Part shown: positions 10,073-21,329 of the stretch, in pieces
Position numbering within the stretch: position 1 is the first letter of the stretch
Layout: every line of letters starts with the position of its first letter
Origin: Sinohyriopsis cumingii
Lineage: Eukaryota; Mollusca; Bivalvia; Unionida; Unionidae
Length of the DNA: 64,000 bases
Assembly: GCA_028554795.2 (NCBI GenBank)
Contig: CM068825.1
Location: forward strand, 152,556,053-152,620,052
Direction of reading: 5' to 3'
Position numbers and translations under genes: made by a program
Notes under the pieces: model-generated
What the model was told of the DNA's origin: nothing
Seen by the model: the letters and a program-made list of their open reading frames with translations, nothing else
Databases searched by the model: none

Positions 10073-12368
10073 TGATTTGAAATAAGTACGGGCTAGCGTT
10101 TTGTTGAGTACTTAACACCCATGGCTGTCTTTTTGAGCACCTTTTTCCTCCTTTACCACGCTCGGACAGAAAAATGAGTGTGTGGTGAGACTATTCCCAC
10201 TCATGTTTAAAGCCTTTCAGTCAGGTTGTTAAGGACTAGTTAGTCCTACACCTGAGTGGCTAAATTTAAAAGTAGTCTGTGAGTACATAAAAGCCTGGGA
10301 GATGAGGCTCTCTTTCCTTCCCCAGGAGTAATTAAAAATCACGCGGTGCGTTATTAAACCAGTGATATATGCTCCATTAGAGCGAAAATCACTTTAATTC
10401 AAGTAAGCAAGCAAGCAAGTTCGGGTACCGTCTCTAGCACTCTTGATGACACCAATTGTCTGGGTTATTTTCTTTCTTGCAAGCCCCTATGTTCCACTTC
10501 TGTTTGTGATAATAACTTGTGATACTTCACATTTTCTAAAGTGGAAATCTTTACAAGCCGTACAAAATACAAAACTTATATGACTTTGGCTTTTGACACT
10601 TGCACAGACTCTTCACTTTATAAGTGTCACGAGAAAATTGTATATCCCATTTTTACCATTTTCAAAAACACGCACACACTTGCAGCTTGACCAGAAATAT
10701 GTACATCTTGTTTTGTGGATAAGTCACAGACAAGTCCAAGTCCATAGGTCGTTATGAACGTTAGGAATATCCCCTCATTTTTTCAGAAATATCAAAGCTT
10801 GTATGTGCATTTTCATTTTTCCACTCTATATTAGTGCTTAGATTTGTTCCAAAAACAGAAAAAAGAAACGAAACAATTTTGAAGAAAAAAACAACTGAAT
10901 TTTGAATTCAGGTTTCTCTCTGTTTATAATTTTTTTCAAGTTGATGGTGCATGACAGAGTACATTCGCCTACCTTTCCAAAGTGAGAGACATTTCTTCAC
11001 ATGTCACTGCCTTTGTTAAATTCGGTTTCATTGGTTAGTTATCGTTAATCTTTAATTTTTTGATGCATTTCTTTTTGATAGAAGATTTAAGGCTTTCTAG
11101 TGTTGTAACGGTATTTATGTTGTTTAGTCTGTTGATGAAATTATCTATAGCAAAGTGCTTAAGATTTTTTCAGGTTTTTTATTATTTCAAGCCCTACAAA
11201 AGGAGACCAAGTTTGTCTTCAAAGAGGATTGAAACTCTAAACTACACGGGCGTGAAGAAAACATCGTTATGTTCATTCTAATCATGCTTGCCGTATCTCT
11301 TTGTGTTTTAGAGGTCATATTTCTTCTTAAGTAAATACACGCATCAATAGACGGACAGATTGGGTCATCATCCTTGAGTTTCACTGTACTTTCGGTTCTT
11401 TACTTCATGCAAACCCCAAATTCATTAGTTTGAAGGAAACAAAAAAAAAAAAAAAAAGATAACATGCCCCTCAATACTGTAACACGACTGTTCTGACTCT
11501 ACCGATGTGAGTGTGAGCGTTTATGTTAAAATGTTTAAGTGAGATATAAAAAAAATGGTCAGCTTGAAAACGCGAACCAATACTGTGACGCTCAGTATTT
11601 TGATGTGGTAAGAAGAAATGGTACAACACACACAAAGAGGGCTTGTAAGTTCACATTTCAGTCTGTCTGCACTGTAATGGTAACAACGCAAGAACATAGG
11701 GATTATTATGCCACACAGTCCTAGAACAAAACAAAGCATCACCCGTTGTAAGCCATTTCATTGGCTATACTTATTTTCTTACCGCGTTCACTTCGAATTG
11801 ACTTGAGTAGCTATTCACACAGTGACGAGAATGGCCATGCTTTACTGGGTCTATCCTATAGGCGATTTATATAAAAAAATATTTTAAAAAATTAAACTAA
11901 TGCACGAACAATGGTTCCATGGGCGATCCCATGGAAATTGTGTCCGTCTTATTGCAAAATACATCAACATTTAATTTAACCGTGCAGATCGCTAGAACAA
12001 ACCTCTGATCATATACATTTTGAAAAGTGTTGTGTGACACGGATCGCCATTGTCGCTTGGTGTCTGCTTTCTTCTTCGAAAAGAGATCGTTTCGTCTTGA
12101 CTATAAAAATTTAATTTGACTAAGTTTTACGCACTACTTGAACTCACACATTTCACGTTGTAGGTGTAAGCCGTCGTTCTCAGTTTTCTGGAAGTTCGTT
12201 TTTGCGTTTCTCAGATGTGATACTATTTTTTATGGACCGAACGAAATTTCTTTTGGCGTGAATCAGGACTCGTTGTTTTGTGGCATAAATGGTGAGCATT
12301 GATGAAAGCTCAGTTATGTCGTCTTCGAAATCGCTGACACGGATCTGAGCTAACACTTCAGGTTTTGT

Positions 12369-12925
12369 GTGAGGCGATACGGTACATCATTGCCTTTTAC
12401 TTCCTCAATGAAATCGTTTCATCTTATTGCAAAATTACATTTGACTAGGTTTCATACGCAGCAGGTCCCTGTATATAAGGAGAGTGTCTTAGCGTCAGAG
12501 TATTCATTCCACTCTCAAACGATCAAGAAGATGGAAGAGTCAGCACAGATCGACCTGCTGGTCAAATATTTGCTAAAAGTCATACGAAAGCATAATTCAC
12601 AGGCGAAAGTGGCAACAAAACTTACTCTTTTGGTCGTTGATTTGATGAGAGTCATACGAAAGTGTGTGCTAATGAAGTTTGCTATATCTGCAAAGGTAAA
12701 TGGGTATTTGTCTCCAGAATACCTGCTTCGTCTAAGAAAGAGAGACAAAAGTCAAGATACCTAATATCGTTGTCAGGAGAAAGGACACTGGAATTCAGAG
12801 TGCCCTACGAGAAAAGAGAAGAAACAGAAACAAGACGAAACAGAGAAGAGGGATTCAGAAGAAGAAGAAGAAATTGAAGATGATGAAGAACTTGTGCCAG
12901 TAAAGACATGGAAATGGAAAAAATT
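12369..12925 (+). pseudogene. Decayed zinc-knuckle-like gene, right-arm copy
   Basis: Mirror copy of the 2113-2663 region, essentially identical in sequence. The GTATATAAGGAGAGTG string around 12470-12485 could be a TATA element for the ORF whose ATG follows at about 12531. The product remains unidentified. Confidence 0.35.
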
Positions 12926-13899
12926 GACAATGTGAGCCGATGCGTTGGCCCTGATGTGAAATTTCATACTACCTTCTAAAAGAGAATAGACCAGAAAGAA
13001 AACGTAAGTGTCTCTTGGTCTTGACATTGTATAATAAGGATGGCGTGTTTTGTTTTTACTCACACTTTATGAAATTGTGCTCTTTCACCTCTCTCTATCC
13101 CTCTGGATCATGTTTTAGTTAGAATTGAAATGGAAAGATGTTTTCCTTCACGCACGCTCTTTAGGCATGCAAGTCCGTAAACAATAGTCAGTCTATTCAT
13201 CCATCATTTTGTGTCTTGATATTTCCTAAATCACACACTGATGCCATAAAATAACGGGTCAAATGGGTTTTGTAATGTTGGGAGTGGGGTGTGGGGTGTA
13301 GGTGTTTGGCAGAGTTGGTCATTGCAGGTGAGGGCTTAGGTGCTTTCAAAAAACTTTTTCTTCTTCACTCTGTGTTGATAGTATATTTGGGGTTTGTATG
13401 CGTTCGCGTACGTTTGTGTGGATAGTTTATTTGGGGTTTGTTTTTCCTCTTCCCTGTGTATGTGTGTGTGTGTGTTCGTGTACGTTGTGTAGATCGTATA
13501 TTTGGTTGTTTTTTTTTCTTCTTCCTCCCGAGTGTGGATAGCATATTTGGGGTTTGTATGCGTTAGCGACGTTGTGTGGATAGTATATTTGGGGTTTGTA
13601 TGCGTTCGCGTACGTTTGTGTGGATAGTTTATTTGGGGTTTGTATTATCTCCCTTCTGTGTTGATAGTATATTTGGGGTTTGTTTTTTCCTCTTCCCTCT
13701 GTGTGTGTATGTGTGTGTGTGTGTGTGTCTGCGCGCGTACGTTGTGTGTGTGTGTGGGTGTGTGTATTGGTCTCTGTTTGTCCCTATAAAACTCACTTTA
13801 TCCCTATCAGATACACTCTACCTACCTACCTGCAGTAGCGTGTATTCAGGTCAGCCACTTGCAACACTGTTGACACTTATCCCCTAGTGTTCAGTACAG

Positions 13900-13907
13900 T
13901 GACGTCA
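13900..13907. promoter_or_regulatory. CRE-like palindrome TGACGTCA, copy 3
   Basis: Mirror counterpart of the 1129 site in the right arm. Sequence conserved exactly. Confidence 0.45.
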
Positions 13908-14606
13908 CTGACGCTGGAAATTTCGAGACTATAAATATGGACTTGGGGATTTCCACAGGTTGTAGCTACACATATATACTAGAGTTCATAAACAGGAACG
14001 TCACTCAAGCTGAGGCTATAAAAAGATAGTGGGATTTTCCAAAGGAATAACCCACAAGTTGTAGTATAAATAGATAGTGAGATTTCATAGGAATTTTAGC
14101 TGATTATAACTATAAATAGATACATGGGTGTTTATCGACGATCGTCACACAAGTTAATTTTGTAAGCAGTTACTAATTTTATCCATTTTATAGTGTGTGT
14201 GTGTTTGTGTGTGTGTGAGTATGTCTGCGCGCGTACGTTGTGTGTTTTTGTGTGTGTGTGTGAGTATGTCTGCGAGCGTACGTTGTGTGTGTGTGTGTTT
14301 GTGTGTTTGTGTGTGTGTGTGTGTGAGTATGTCTGCGCGCGTACGTTGTGTGTGTGTGTGTTTGTGTGTTTGTGTGTGTGTGTGTGTGTGTCTATTTTTC
14401 TCTGTTTGTCCGTATAAAACTCCCTTTATCCCTATCAAATACATTCTACCTACCTACCTACCTACAGTAGCGCGTATTCAGGTCAGCCACTTGCAACACT
14501 GTTGACACTTATCCCCTAACCTACCTACCTACCTACCTACAGTAGCGCGTATTCAGGTCAGCCACTTGCAACACTGTTGACACTTATCCCCTAGTGTTCA
14601 GTACAG

Positions 14607-14614
14607 TGACGTCA
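14607..14614. promoter_or_regulatory. CRE-like palindrome TGACGTCA, copy 4
   Basis: Mirror counterpart of the 405 site in the right arm. All four copies keep the full palindrome. Confidence 0.45.
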
Positions 14615-15017
14615 CTGACGCTGGAAATTTCGAGACTATAAATATGGACTTGGGGATTTCCACAGGTTGTAGCTATACATATATACTAGAGTTCATAAAC
14701 AGGAACGTCACTCAAGCTGAGGCTATAAAAAGATAGTGGGATTTTCCAAAGGAATAACCCACAAGTTGGAGCTATAAATAGATAGTGGAATTTCATAGGA
14801 ATTTTAGCTGATTATAGCTATAAATAGATACATGGGTGTTTATCGACGATCGTCACACAAGTTGATTTTGTAAGTAGTTACTAATTTTATCCATTTTATT
14901 CTAAACCGTTGTAACTTAATTTTCGGGGATATGTTTATTTTCCTTTAAATTCTGGGACAATTTCGTCATTTTAGCGTTACTTTTAGTCACATCCATTTTG
15001 TCGTTGAGCATTTCCTT

Positions 15018-15175
15018 TATTATAGCTATTTATAGCATCATTACAATTATGCAAATTTTTGAACACCCCAGCAAGATTTCAGGTCTTGGTAATGCTTTAT
15101 ATATAAATCTCACGCTTTGTACTAGTGTATGTATGTCTCTGTCTCTGTTGTGTTTGACCCTCTACCATCATTGTC
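15018..15175. other. Spacer between Polinton A and the 45-bp array
   Basis: AT-rich, beginning TATTATAGCTATTTATAGC. The CTATTTATAGC string matches the motif that recurs in the arms of Polinton A, so the true end of that element may lie beyond the inverted match. No gene. Confidence 0.35.
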
Positions 15176-15537
15176 CCTAGACAATCCCACCATGTTCAAT
15201 TTCCCTTGACGCTAGACAGTCCCACGATTTTTCTCCATATTCAATTCCCTTTGACGCTAGAGTGGCCCACGATTTATTCCCATGTTAAATTCCCCTTGAG
15301 GCTAGAGTGGCCCACGATTTATTCCCATGTTAAATTCCCCTTGAGGCTAGAGTGGCCCACGATTTTTCTCCATGTTAAATTCCCTTTGAGGCTAGAGTGA
15401 CCCACGATTTTTCTCCATGTTAAATTCCCCTTGAGGCTAGAGTGACCCACGATTTTTCCCCATGTTAAATTTCCATTGAGGCTAGAGTGACCCAGGGGTC
15501 TCTGTAATGATAATTCCCATTGAGGCTAGGGTGACCC
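15176..15537 (+). repeat. 45-bp minisatellite, about eight copies
   Basis: The unit begins CTAGAGTGGCCCACGATTTA and ends ATTCCCCTTGAGG. Spacing is a regular 45 bases, with 1-6 differences between neighbours and the most divergent copies at the two ends. Related strings (AAATTCCCATTGTCGCCAGA and GTCGCTAGGGTGGCCCCA) form the tips of Polinton B, so the array and the element ends share an origin. Confidence 0.85.
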
Positions 15538-16390
15538 GCCTCACTACTAACGATACGAGAGGAGTAAATGGGGCCACCCTAGGGACAAGGGACTTTACCA
15601 TGCAAAAACGGTCCATGCACTCTGGCGACAATGGGAATTTAACATGGGGCATTTTAACATGGATGGGACTGTAGAGCGTCAAGGGGAATTGAACATGGAA
15701 ATTGAACATGGGAATGTCACCTGGGGATCAATGGGAATTAAACATTGGTAACGTCATAGGTTTATAGGGTCAAAACCTTTTATAGGGTGAAATGTATTTG
15801 TAGGGACAAAGGGTTGATAGGGACAAACATAGACATAGAGAAACAAACAAATACACATTCAAACACACAGAAAAGAGGACAGAAATATTCTAAAGAAAGA
15901 CTCACAGATAGAACAGAGACTCGATAAAGAAAAGTCTGTTGTATGGGTTCAAAACATTTATTCAAGTACATATATACATGGGCTCTCTGGCCTGTGCTTT
16001 GGTCTAAGCACTATCCATTAAATACATAAACATTTGAACATAAAAGAAACATATTTACGAGTTGTTTAGTTATTGACTCTAGTAAACTAATGTTTAAAAT
16101 TAACGTTCACTCCTTTCTAAAATCACTTCATATGCAACGAATTTACATTAAATGTTCGTTTATAAGAAAAAGCTAAAACAAAACAAGAAACAAACAATCA
16201 AATAAGAGAAAGTTCGTGTTTGTCTCTCTATCCGTCACACACGTTAATTAAAATCTGGTCAGCTACCACTTGTGTCCCAGCATAGATGTTTCCCATCTCG
16301 TATTCCCTGTCAGTCGTAAATCTGCTGTTACGTCCATCGTGCTAGGTACACTTGTCGGTAAGCAGATCAAGAGCAGTGATCGTCTTCTTC

Positions 16391-16885
16391 TCATGGAGGT
16401 ACAACATATGCCATATGAATAGTCACTTTTCCATCGGTGATGTCAAATTTTTCTCTCACCGACCGCACGTCTTCAATAGCCCTCAAAAGTTTGGAAGAAG
16501 TTATTTCTGCAGGTGTGCTAAATCCGAGACATACAGGCGAGTTCAAACTGTCGTGATACATAGATAGGCTCAAACGACCTTCATCTTTGACTAGGCAATG
16601 ACATTTGAGTTCCTCTAACAGTGAGTCAAGTAGATCCGTAATGAAACCTGATACTTTCTCGGCTGGAACGTCAGACGCGAAGTCTTTAAATTTCACCGTG
16701 TAGGTGTAAGTTGTCGTTCTAAATTTTCTCAAGGTCGCTGTCTGGGTCATTTGGATGCTAAAATACTCCTTTAGGTCTATTGAATCCTTTCCCTTCTTGA
16801 ACGCACTTTGCTGTGACGGTATGGTGGTGAAAGAGGTCAATGATGTTTGTTCCTTCTCTTTTTTCTTCTGCGTAGAGTTATTCAT
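16391..16885 (-). CDS. Stand-alone copy of the polymerase N-terminal domain (left arm, Polinton B)
   Basis: About 164 residues from an ATG at 16885 (MNNSTQKKKEKEQ). Its core, RKFRTTTYTYTVKFKDF...SDVP, and its end, FDITDGKVTIHMAYVVPP, match residues ~75-190 of the long polymerase ORF starting at 21330. It stops just where that ORF continues into QGTGRKK. It is therefore a separate short gene carrying only this N-terminal domain, with its own TATA-like box at 16938-16945. Domain function is not known to me; in a protein-primed polymerase it could be linked to the terminal-protein region, which is speculation. Confidence 0.55.
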   Translation of the reverse strand: MNNSTQKKKEKEQTSLTSFTTIPSQQSAFKKGKDSIDLKEYFSIQMTQTATLRKFRTTTYTYTVKFKDFASDVPAEKVSGFITDLLDSLLEELKCHCLVKDEGRLSLSMYHDSLNSPVCLGFSTPAEITSSKLLRAIEDVRSVREKFDITDGKVTIHMAYVVPP

Positions 16886-16937
16886 CTTTCTCGTCTCTTG
16901 TCCTCGCAATGAAGTGTCGTTCTTGGAAGTCGTCCCT

Positions 16938-16945
16938 TTTTATAC
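16938..16945 (-). promoter_or_regulatory. TATA-like box upstream of the left N-domain ORF
   Basis: TATAAAAA on the minus strand, followed by GGGACGACTTCCAAG and then the ORF start about 50 bases on. A second, similar segment (TATAAAAA, GGGACAACGTCCAAG) lies at 17203-17210. Confidence 0.5.
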
Positions 16946-17179
16946 TGGGTGATATCAGCATGTCCATAAGGTAAAGTTTTGTGGTCTGGAAGTTTCACTG
17001 GTTGCAGGTAGTTTGTCATGGCATTAGTACATAACAACTAAGATGTGGTATTGCATTGGTGATGTGATCGTGAGGCACAGAATCACACCCGAGTTTCTCG
17101 TTGGACTTGAGTCTTACGCTCTATACTTGCTGTTTGAAAGGATTCATTTTTGTCGATTGGTCTTGGTAGTGACAATGAA

Positions 17180-17911
17180 CTATTGGTCTTGGACGTTGTC
17201 CCTTTTTATATGCTGACCAATATCGATGTGACCGTACGGCAACGTAAAGTGACTGGGAAGTCTCACTCGCTTCTGGTACACGATTTGATAGATTTTTTCC
17301 AGGGGTCGACTGACGATGTGGTGAGTGGATAAACTTACAATCTTGTTCGGTTGGTGAGTGGTCACTTTAAAGTTTCCATCCTCTCTCGATTGCAAGGCTT
17401 CTTTCAATACCCCAAAGTTGACCACTCGACTGGTACGATAATTCAGAGTCAGTCCTTTCACTTTGCACTCCGTGTGCACTTCTCCTTGTTTGTCCCGGTA
17501 TTGGTAGCCGTAAATTTTAGGACCGCCACTCGCGAAACTTAGAATCTTGTCGTCGGGGTGTTCGTCTGTCCAGGCTCCTAAACGGTTTTCTTCGATGTTA
17601 GGGTGTTGCTGACCCGGTCGATCGATGTTGATGCAACTGTCCGTGTCAAAGTACAGGACACGATCCCCTAACAGTTCTAAAGCTTCGTACAATTTTAAGC
17701 GAGCATGGGCTGTCACATAAGCCGTAAAGATGTAATTTCCAAATTCGTCGGCTTCTACAAAGTCCAGATCTTCTTCGTAATTGACCAAGATCAAATCCTC
17801 ACGAACGACGTCCACGTGTTTCATGTATTTGGTTTTGTCGTGAATCATCTGGAAGTAGCGGGAAGGTTCTGTCAAATATTCCGTCTTCGGTAAACACGGT
17901 CGTTGTGCCAT
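17180..17911 (-). pseudogene. Polymerase C-terminal part, left-arm copy (Polinton B)
   Basis: A 243-residue stretch, the mirror of 24676-25407. It contains the family B motif C as LYFDTDSC, then GLTLNYRTSRVVNF and a C-terminal LPYGHIDIGQH. Its presence here, without the rest of the polymerase, is a consequence of the arm ending inside the gene. It is not a complete gene. Confidence 0.8.
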
Positions 17912-17936
17912 TTTACCTCACAAGCAATTTAACATC

Positions 17937-18866
17937 CTCGGGACGAACATTGTTACAATTTTTTCCTGAACCCATGTTTTGGCTTTAGAATTCAGAGTTA
18001 ACCATAGGCAGTGTTATACAGGGCAATGTCACTTGCTTCATTCTTGAAAAAGCCGTGTGATTGTCTTTTTTTCTGAAAAACTGTAAATCTAATGTTAGAA
18101 GAAAAAAAATTCCGTGACATATTGCAGTTCCAAAATAGGATAAAGTTAAGATACCAGAATTGTGCAAACTCAAGCTTTTATTTTATCCAAAGATTTACTG
18201 ATGGAAGAAAAAAATCGTTCTACAATTTTTTAGAGTGTAAACTTTTGAAAACAATAAGATGACAAACGGAACAGTTCGCGTAATTATGGTGACCACTGAT
18301 CACAATTTTGGAGAGGTATCTTCAAACGGAAACATATTTCATTAGGGTATAAATCAAAACCAGAGAGAGAGAGAGAGCATGTATTCCTACTTTAAAAATA
18401 TCACGACACGTACGTTTGTTTTTTACGGTATATTTTCCTTATGAAAGTTTCAAAGAAACACTCGTTCTACTTACATGAGATAAGATAAGAATTCTTTATT
18501 TCAGACTACATAGTCTATACATCTAAATTGAAATACAGATATAAAGTAAAATCACTGAAAACATAAAAGAACATATAGAACATAACAATCACATCCATAG
18601 AAAAAATACACCCTTTAATAAATATCACAAGAGTGAACTGAAGACGCATGTGATTAAAGAGTGACCACAGAAAAGTACATCCAAATAAGTCGTGATATAT
18701 TTCGTAACATGACTAACATAATTTCCATGAGTCGCCCATGGCGTGATCATTTGTGTGTTAGTTTTATTGTTTGTGAAGTTACTAATGGTCAGGTACAGAA
18801 AAACGCGTCTGATCATCTCGCGGTGCGAATAACAAGTGAAACCAATTTGAAGCTAAGGCGGTGGAA
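17937..18866. other. Unique left interior of Polinton B, no gene
   Basis: AT-rich, stop-dense in all frames. A GATAAGATAAG string at 18479-18489 followed by AATTCTTTATTTCAGAC looks like the reversed tail of a LINE-type element, but no coding remnant supports this. A short GA run occurs at 18363-18378. Confidence 0.35.
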
Positions 18867-19770
18867 AATATCGACTGACCAATGAAGTCACTTACAATGT
18901 GTAACACATTGTTTGGTTGTAAATTCAGGGCAAGTAGAGTAGCAACCAGCCGCAGAATAAAAAAAAACACGTCCGATCTTGTCACTGTGCGAAACGTTAC
19001 TGAAGTCAATTCGAAGCGAAAGCGGTAAGAAAATAAGTATAGCCAATGAAATCGTTTATGATGAGTGATGCATTGTTTTTTTCTTAGGTAGTGTGGCAAA
19101 ATAATGCCAACGCAAGAGCGTTGTTACCATTGCAGTGCAGACAGATTGGAGAGTGGAAACGTACAAACCCTTTGTTGCGTATTGTACCATTTCTTCTTGC
19201 CAGATCAAATACTAAACGGCCACAGTACTGGTTCGCGTTTTGAAACTGACAAACATTTTTAATCTTACTCAAACATTTTGACAAGCACACTCACATGAAT
19301 AGAGACAGACGTGTAAAATATCGGTTGGCCAGTGAAGTCACTTACAATGCGTAACACAATGTTTGGTTGTAAATTCAGAGCAAGTAGTGTAGCGACCAGC
19401 CGTAGAATAAAAAAAAAAAAAAAAACACGTCCGATCTTGTCACTGTGCGAAAAGGTACTGAAGTCAATTCGAAGCGAAAGCGGTAAGAAAATATGTATAG
19501 CCAATGAAATCGTTTATGATGAGTGATGAATTGTTTTTTCTTAGGTAGTGTGGCAAAATAATGTCAACGTAAGAGAGTTGTTACCATTACAGTGCAGACA
19601 GATTGGAGTGTAAATGTACAATCCCTTTGTTGCGTATTGTACCATTTCTTCTTGCCACATCAAAATATTAAACGGCCACAGTACTGGTTCGAGTTTTGAA
19701 ACTGACAAACATTTTTAATCTTACTCAAACATTTTGTCAAGCACACTCACATCAACAGAGACAGATGTGT
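18867..19770. repeat. Tandem duplication of a ~450-bp segment in Polinton B
   Basis: The block beginning AAAATATCG and containing CAATGAAGTCACTTACAATG, an A-run, and CGAAAGCGGTAAGAAAATA occurs at about 18867-19310 and again at 19316-19770, with moderate divergence. Both copies resemble the stretch near 3200-3550 in the arms of Polinton A. Confidence 0.7.
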
Positions 19771-20762
19771 TACAGTACCAGGTGTCAGTTTTTTGTTATT
19801 TTTTTCCCTTCAAGCTAGTGATTTTGGGGTTTGTATGAAGTAAAGAAACTAAAAGTACAGTGAACCTCAAGGATGATAACCCAAGCTGTCTGTCCATTGA
19901 TGCATGTATTTACATCAGAAGAAATATGATCCTTAAACAAAAAGATATAAGGCAAGCATGATTAGAACGAACACAAAGACAGCAAATTGTAGTAACAAAG
20001 GTATGTTTTCCTTCACGTCCGCGTAACTTAAAGTTTCAATCCCCATGCAAGACAAACTTGGTACCTTTTGTAGAGCTTGAAATAAAAAACTGAACAAACT
20101 TAAACACTTTGCTTTAGATACATGTATTTTCTTTTGCAGCAACAGACTAAACAACATAAATAAATTAAATATTCTAGCAAAAACGAAATACATCATAAAA
20201 ATAGAATTAAAGATCGATGACTAACCAACAGAACCGAATTTAACAAAGGCAATGACATATGTAGAAATGCCTCTCAGTTTGAGAAAGTATTTGGATGTCA
20301 TATGCCATGTACCAACAACTTGAAAAAAATGTATAAACAAAGAGAAACCTTAATTCAAAATTTAATGTTGTTCCAAATTGTTTGTGTTTTTAGGGAATAT
20401 ACCTAAGCACTAATAAAGGGTGGAACAGGGAAGATACACATAAAGGCTTTGATATTTCTGAGAAAAAAAATGAGGTGATATTCCTACAGTTCTTAACCAG
20501 CTATATATGCTGGGACGGGTCTGTTGGATATCCACAAATAAAGAAGTACAGATTCCGGTCACGTTGCAAGTGTGTGCGTGTTTTGGAAAATGGTAAAACT
20601 TGGATACACAATTTTCTCGTGACACTTATAAAGTGAAGAGTCTGTACAACTGTCAGAAGCCAAAGTCATATAACTTTTGTACGGTTTGTAAAGATTTCCA
20701 CTTTAGAAACTGTGAAGTATCACAAGTTATTATCACAAACAGAAATGGAACATAGGGGCTTG
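19771..20762 (+). repeat. Segment shared with the arms of Polinton A
   Basis: This stretch follows the order of the Polinton A left arm (roughly 3560-4560) with substantial divergence. The last part is clearest: TTTCTCGTGACACTTATAAA and TCACAAGTTATTATCACAAA occur in both. A further short match in reverse order, GACACCAACTGTCTGGGTT near 21107, corresponds to the arm near 4570-4605. Non-coding; marks common ancestry of A and B. Confidence 0.75.
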
Positions 20763-21329
20763 ACAGTTGTTGTTTAAACACCTCCGCTCAACTTCACAAC
20801 TTACTTGCTCTGTCTCATATTTTGATCTTAAGGAAAGATCGTCTTTGTGCAGCAACAGTGGTAACAGCAGGAGGAGACGCCGTCACTGCTGTCGAAAAAT
20901 GGTAGTTCTTTTAAAAATGCGTTTAGTATATTTTTTTTAAAATATCAGATGAAGAAAACGTGTGTTAAAACAGGGTTGGTAGAATGTATTCAGCGACAAA
21001 GTAGAAGTGACTGAGAGAAGGAGACAACGTTGTCGAATGGCGTAGTTTTCTGGAGTACGTACGTGTCCCAGCGACACAGTGCCGGCGTCTCTAGCTCTCT
21101 TGAAGACACCAACTGTCTGGGTTTTTTCTTGCAACTTTTTTATTTCGTGGTAGGGTTTGAATCGAAGGTGCATGAGGTGTTTAAGACGCACCGCTGTCGT
21201 TGGGCTCCTATATGCTTGGCTTTCACTTGCCCTTGTGAAATATACCAAGTCATTGTGACAACAAGACGTAGAGAGGGTATATATGGAGAGAATGAACTTG
21301 GTTAAATCATTTCTGAATCAGCAATCGAG
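20763..21329. other. Upstream region of the polymerase in Polinton B
   Basis: Contains the reversed match to the Polinton A arm near 21055-21140 and a TATATAT string near 21276-21282, about 50 bases before the ATG at 21330, which could be the TATA box of the polymerase. No other gene seen. Confidence 0.4.

Larger units (their letters stand above)
13765..14900. repeat. Mirror of the ~450-bp direct repeats in the right arm
   Basis: Inverted counterparts of the two blocks lie at about 13765-14192 and 14390-14900, separated by GT-rich sequence. They share the CRE-like site and the recurrent TATTTATAG motif. The intervening dinucleotide stretch differs in length from the left arm, as expected for slippage. 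Confidence 0.7.
1..15017. mobile_element. Polinton A: Polinton/Maverick element with giant inverted arms (fossil)
   Basis: Bases 2-4958 reappear inverted at 10073-15017, leaving a 5.1-kb centre. The centre encodes an integrase chromodomain tail, a two-span membrane protein, a penton-like protein, an adenain-like cysteine protease and unidentified ORFs, which together place it in the Polinton/Maverick family. No polymerase, packaging ATPase or major capsid gene was recognised. The arms differ by only a few substitutions and by dinucleotide-repeat length, which suggests youth or recent gene conversion, yet the central genes look broken in several places (at least four or five). A tRNA-SINE sits in the centre. 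The left end coincides with the window edge, so the outer boundary and any target duplication cannot be judged. Confidence 0.8.
10073..15017 (-). repeat. Right inverted arm of Polinton A
   Basis: Mirror image of the left arm, 4,945 bp against 4,957. The length difference lies in the CA/GT runs and in an extra GTAG-type block around 14518-14545. Outside those runs only scattered single-base differences were noticed, so the arms are far more alike than the broken state of the centre would suggest. Its outer end at 15017 is followed by unmatched sequence starting TATTATAGC. Confidence 0.9.
15563..17936 (+). repeat. Left inverted arm of Polinton B
   Basis: Exact-length mirror of 24651-27024 (2,374 bp each), with a handful of substitutions and at least one compensated one-base indel. 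From outside in, it carries 45-bp-unit-like tip sequence, an AT-rich spacer, the stand-alone N-domain ORF (minus strand), duplicated TATA segments and the last 244 codons of the polymerase region (minus strand). Confidence 0.93.

Noticed and set aside
18479-18660. LINE 3' tail in reverse orientation (GATAAGATAAG string)
   Set aside because: No coding remnant or second boundary; simple repeat plus AT-rich sequence can explain it.
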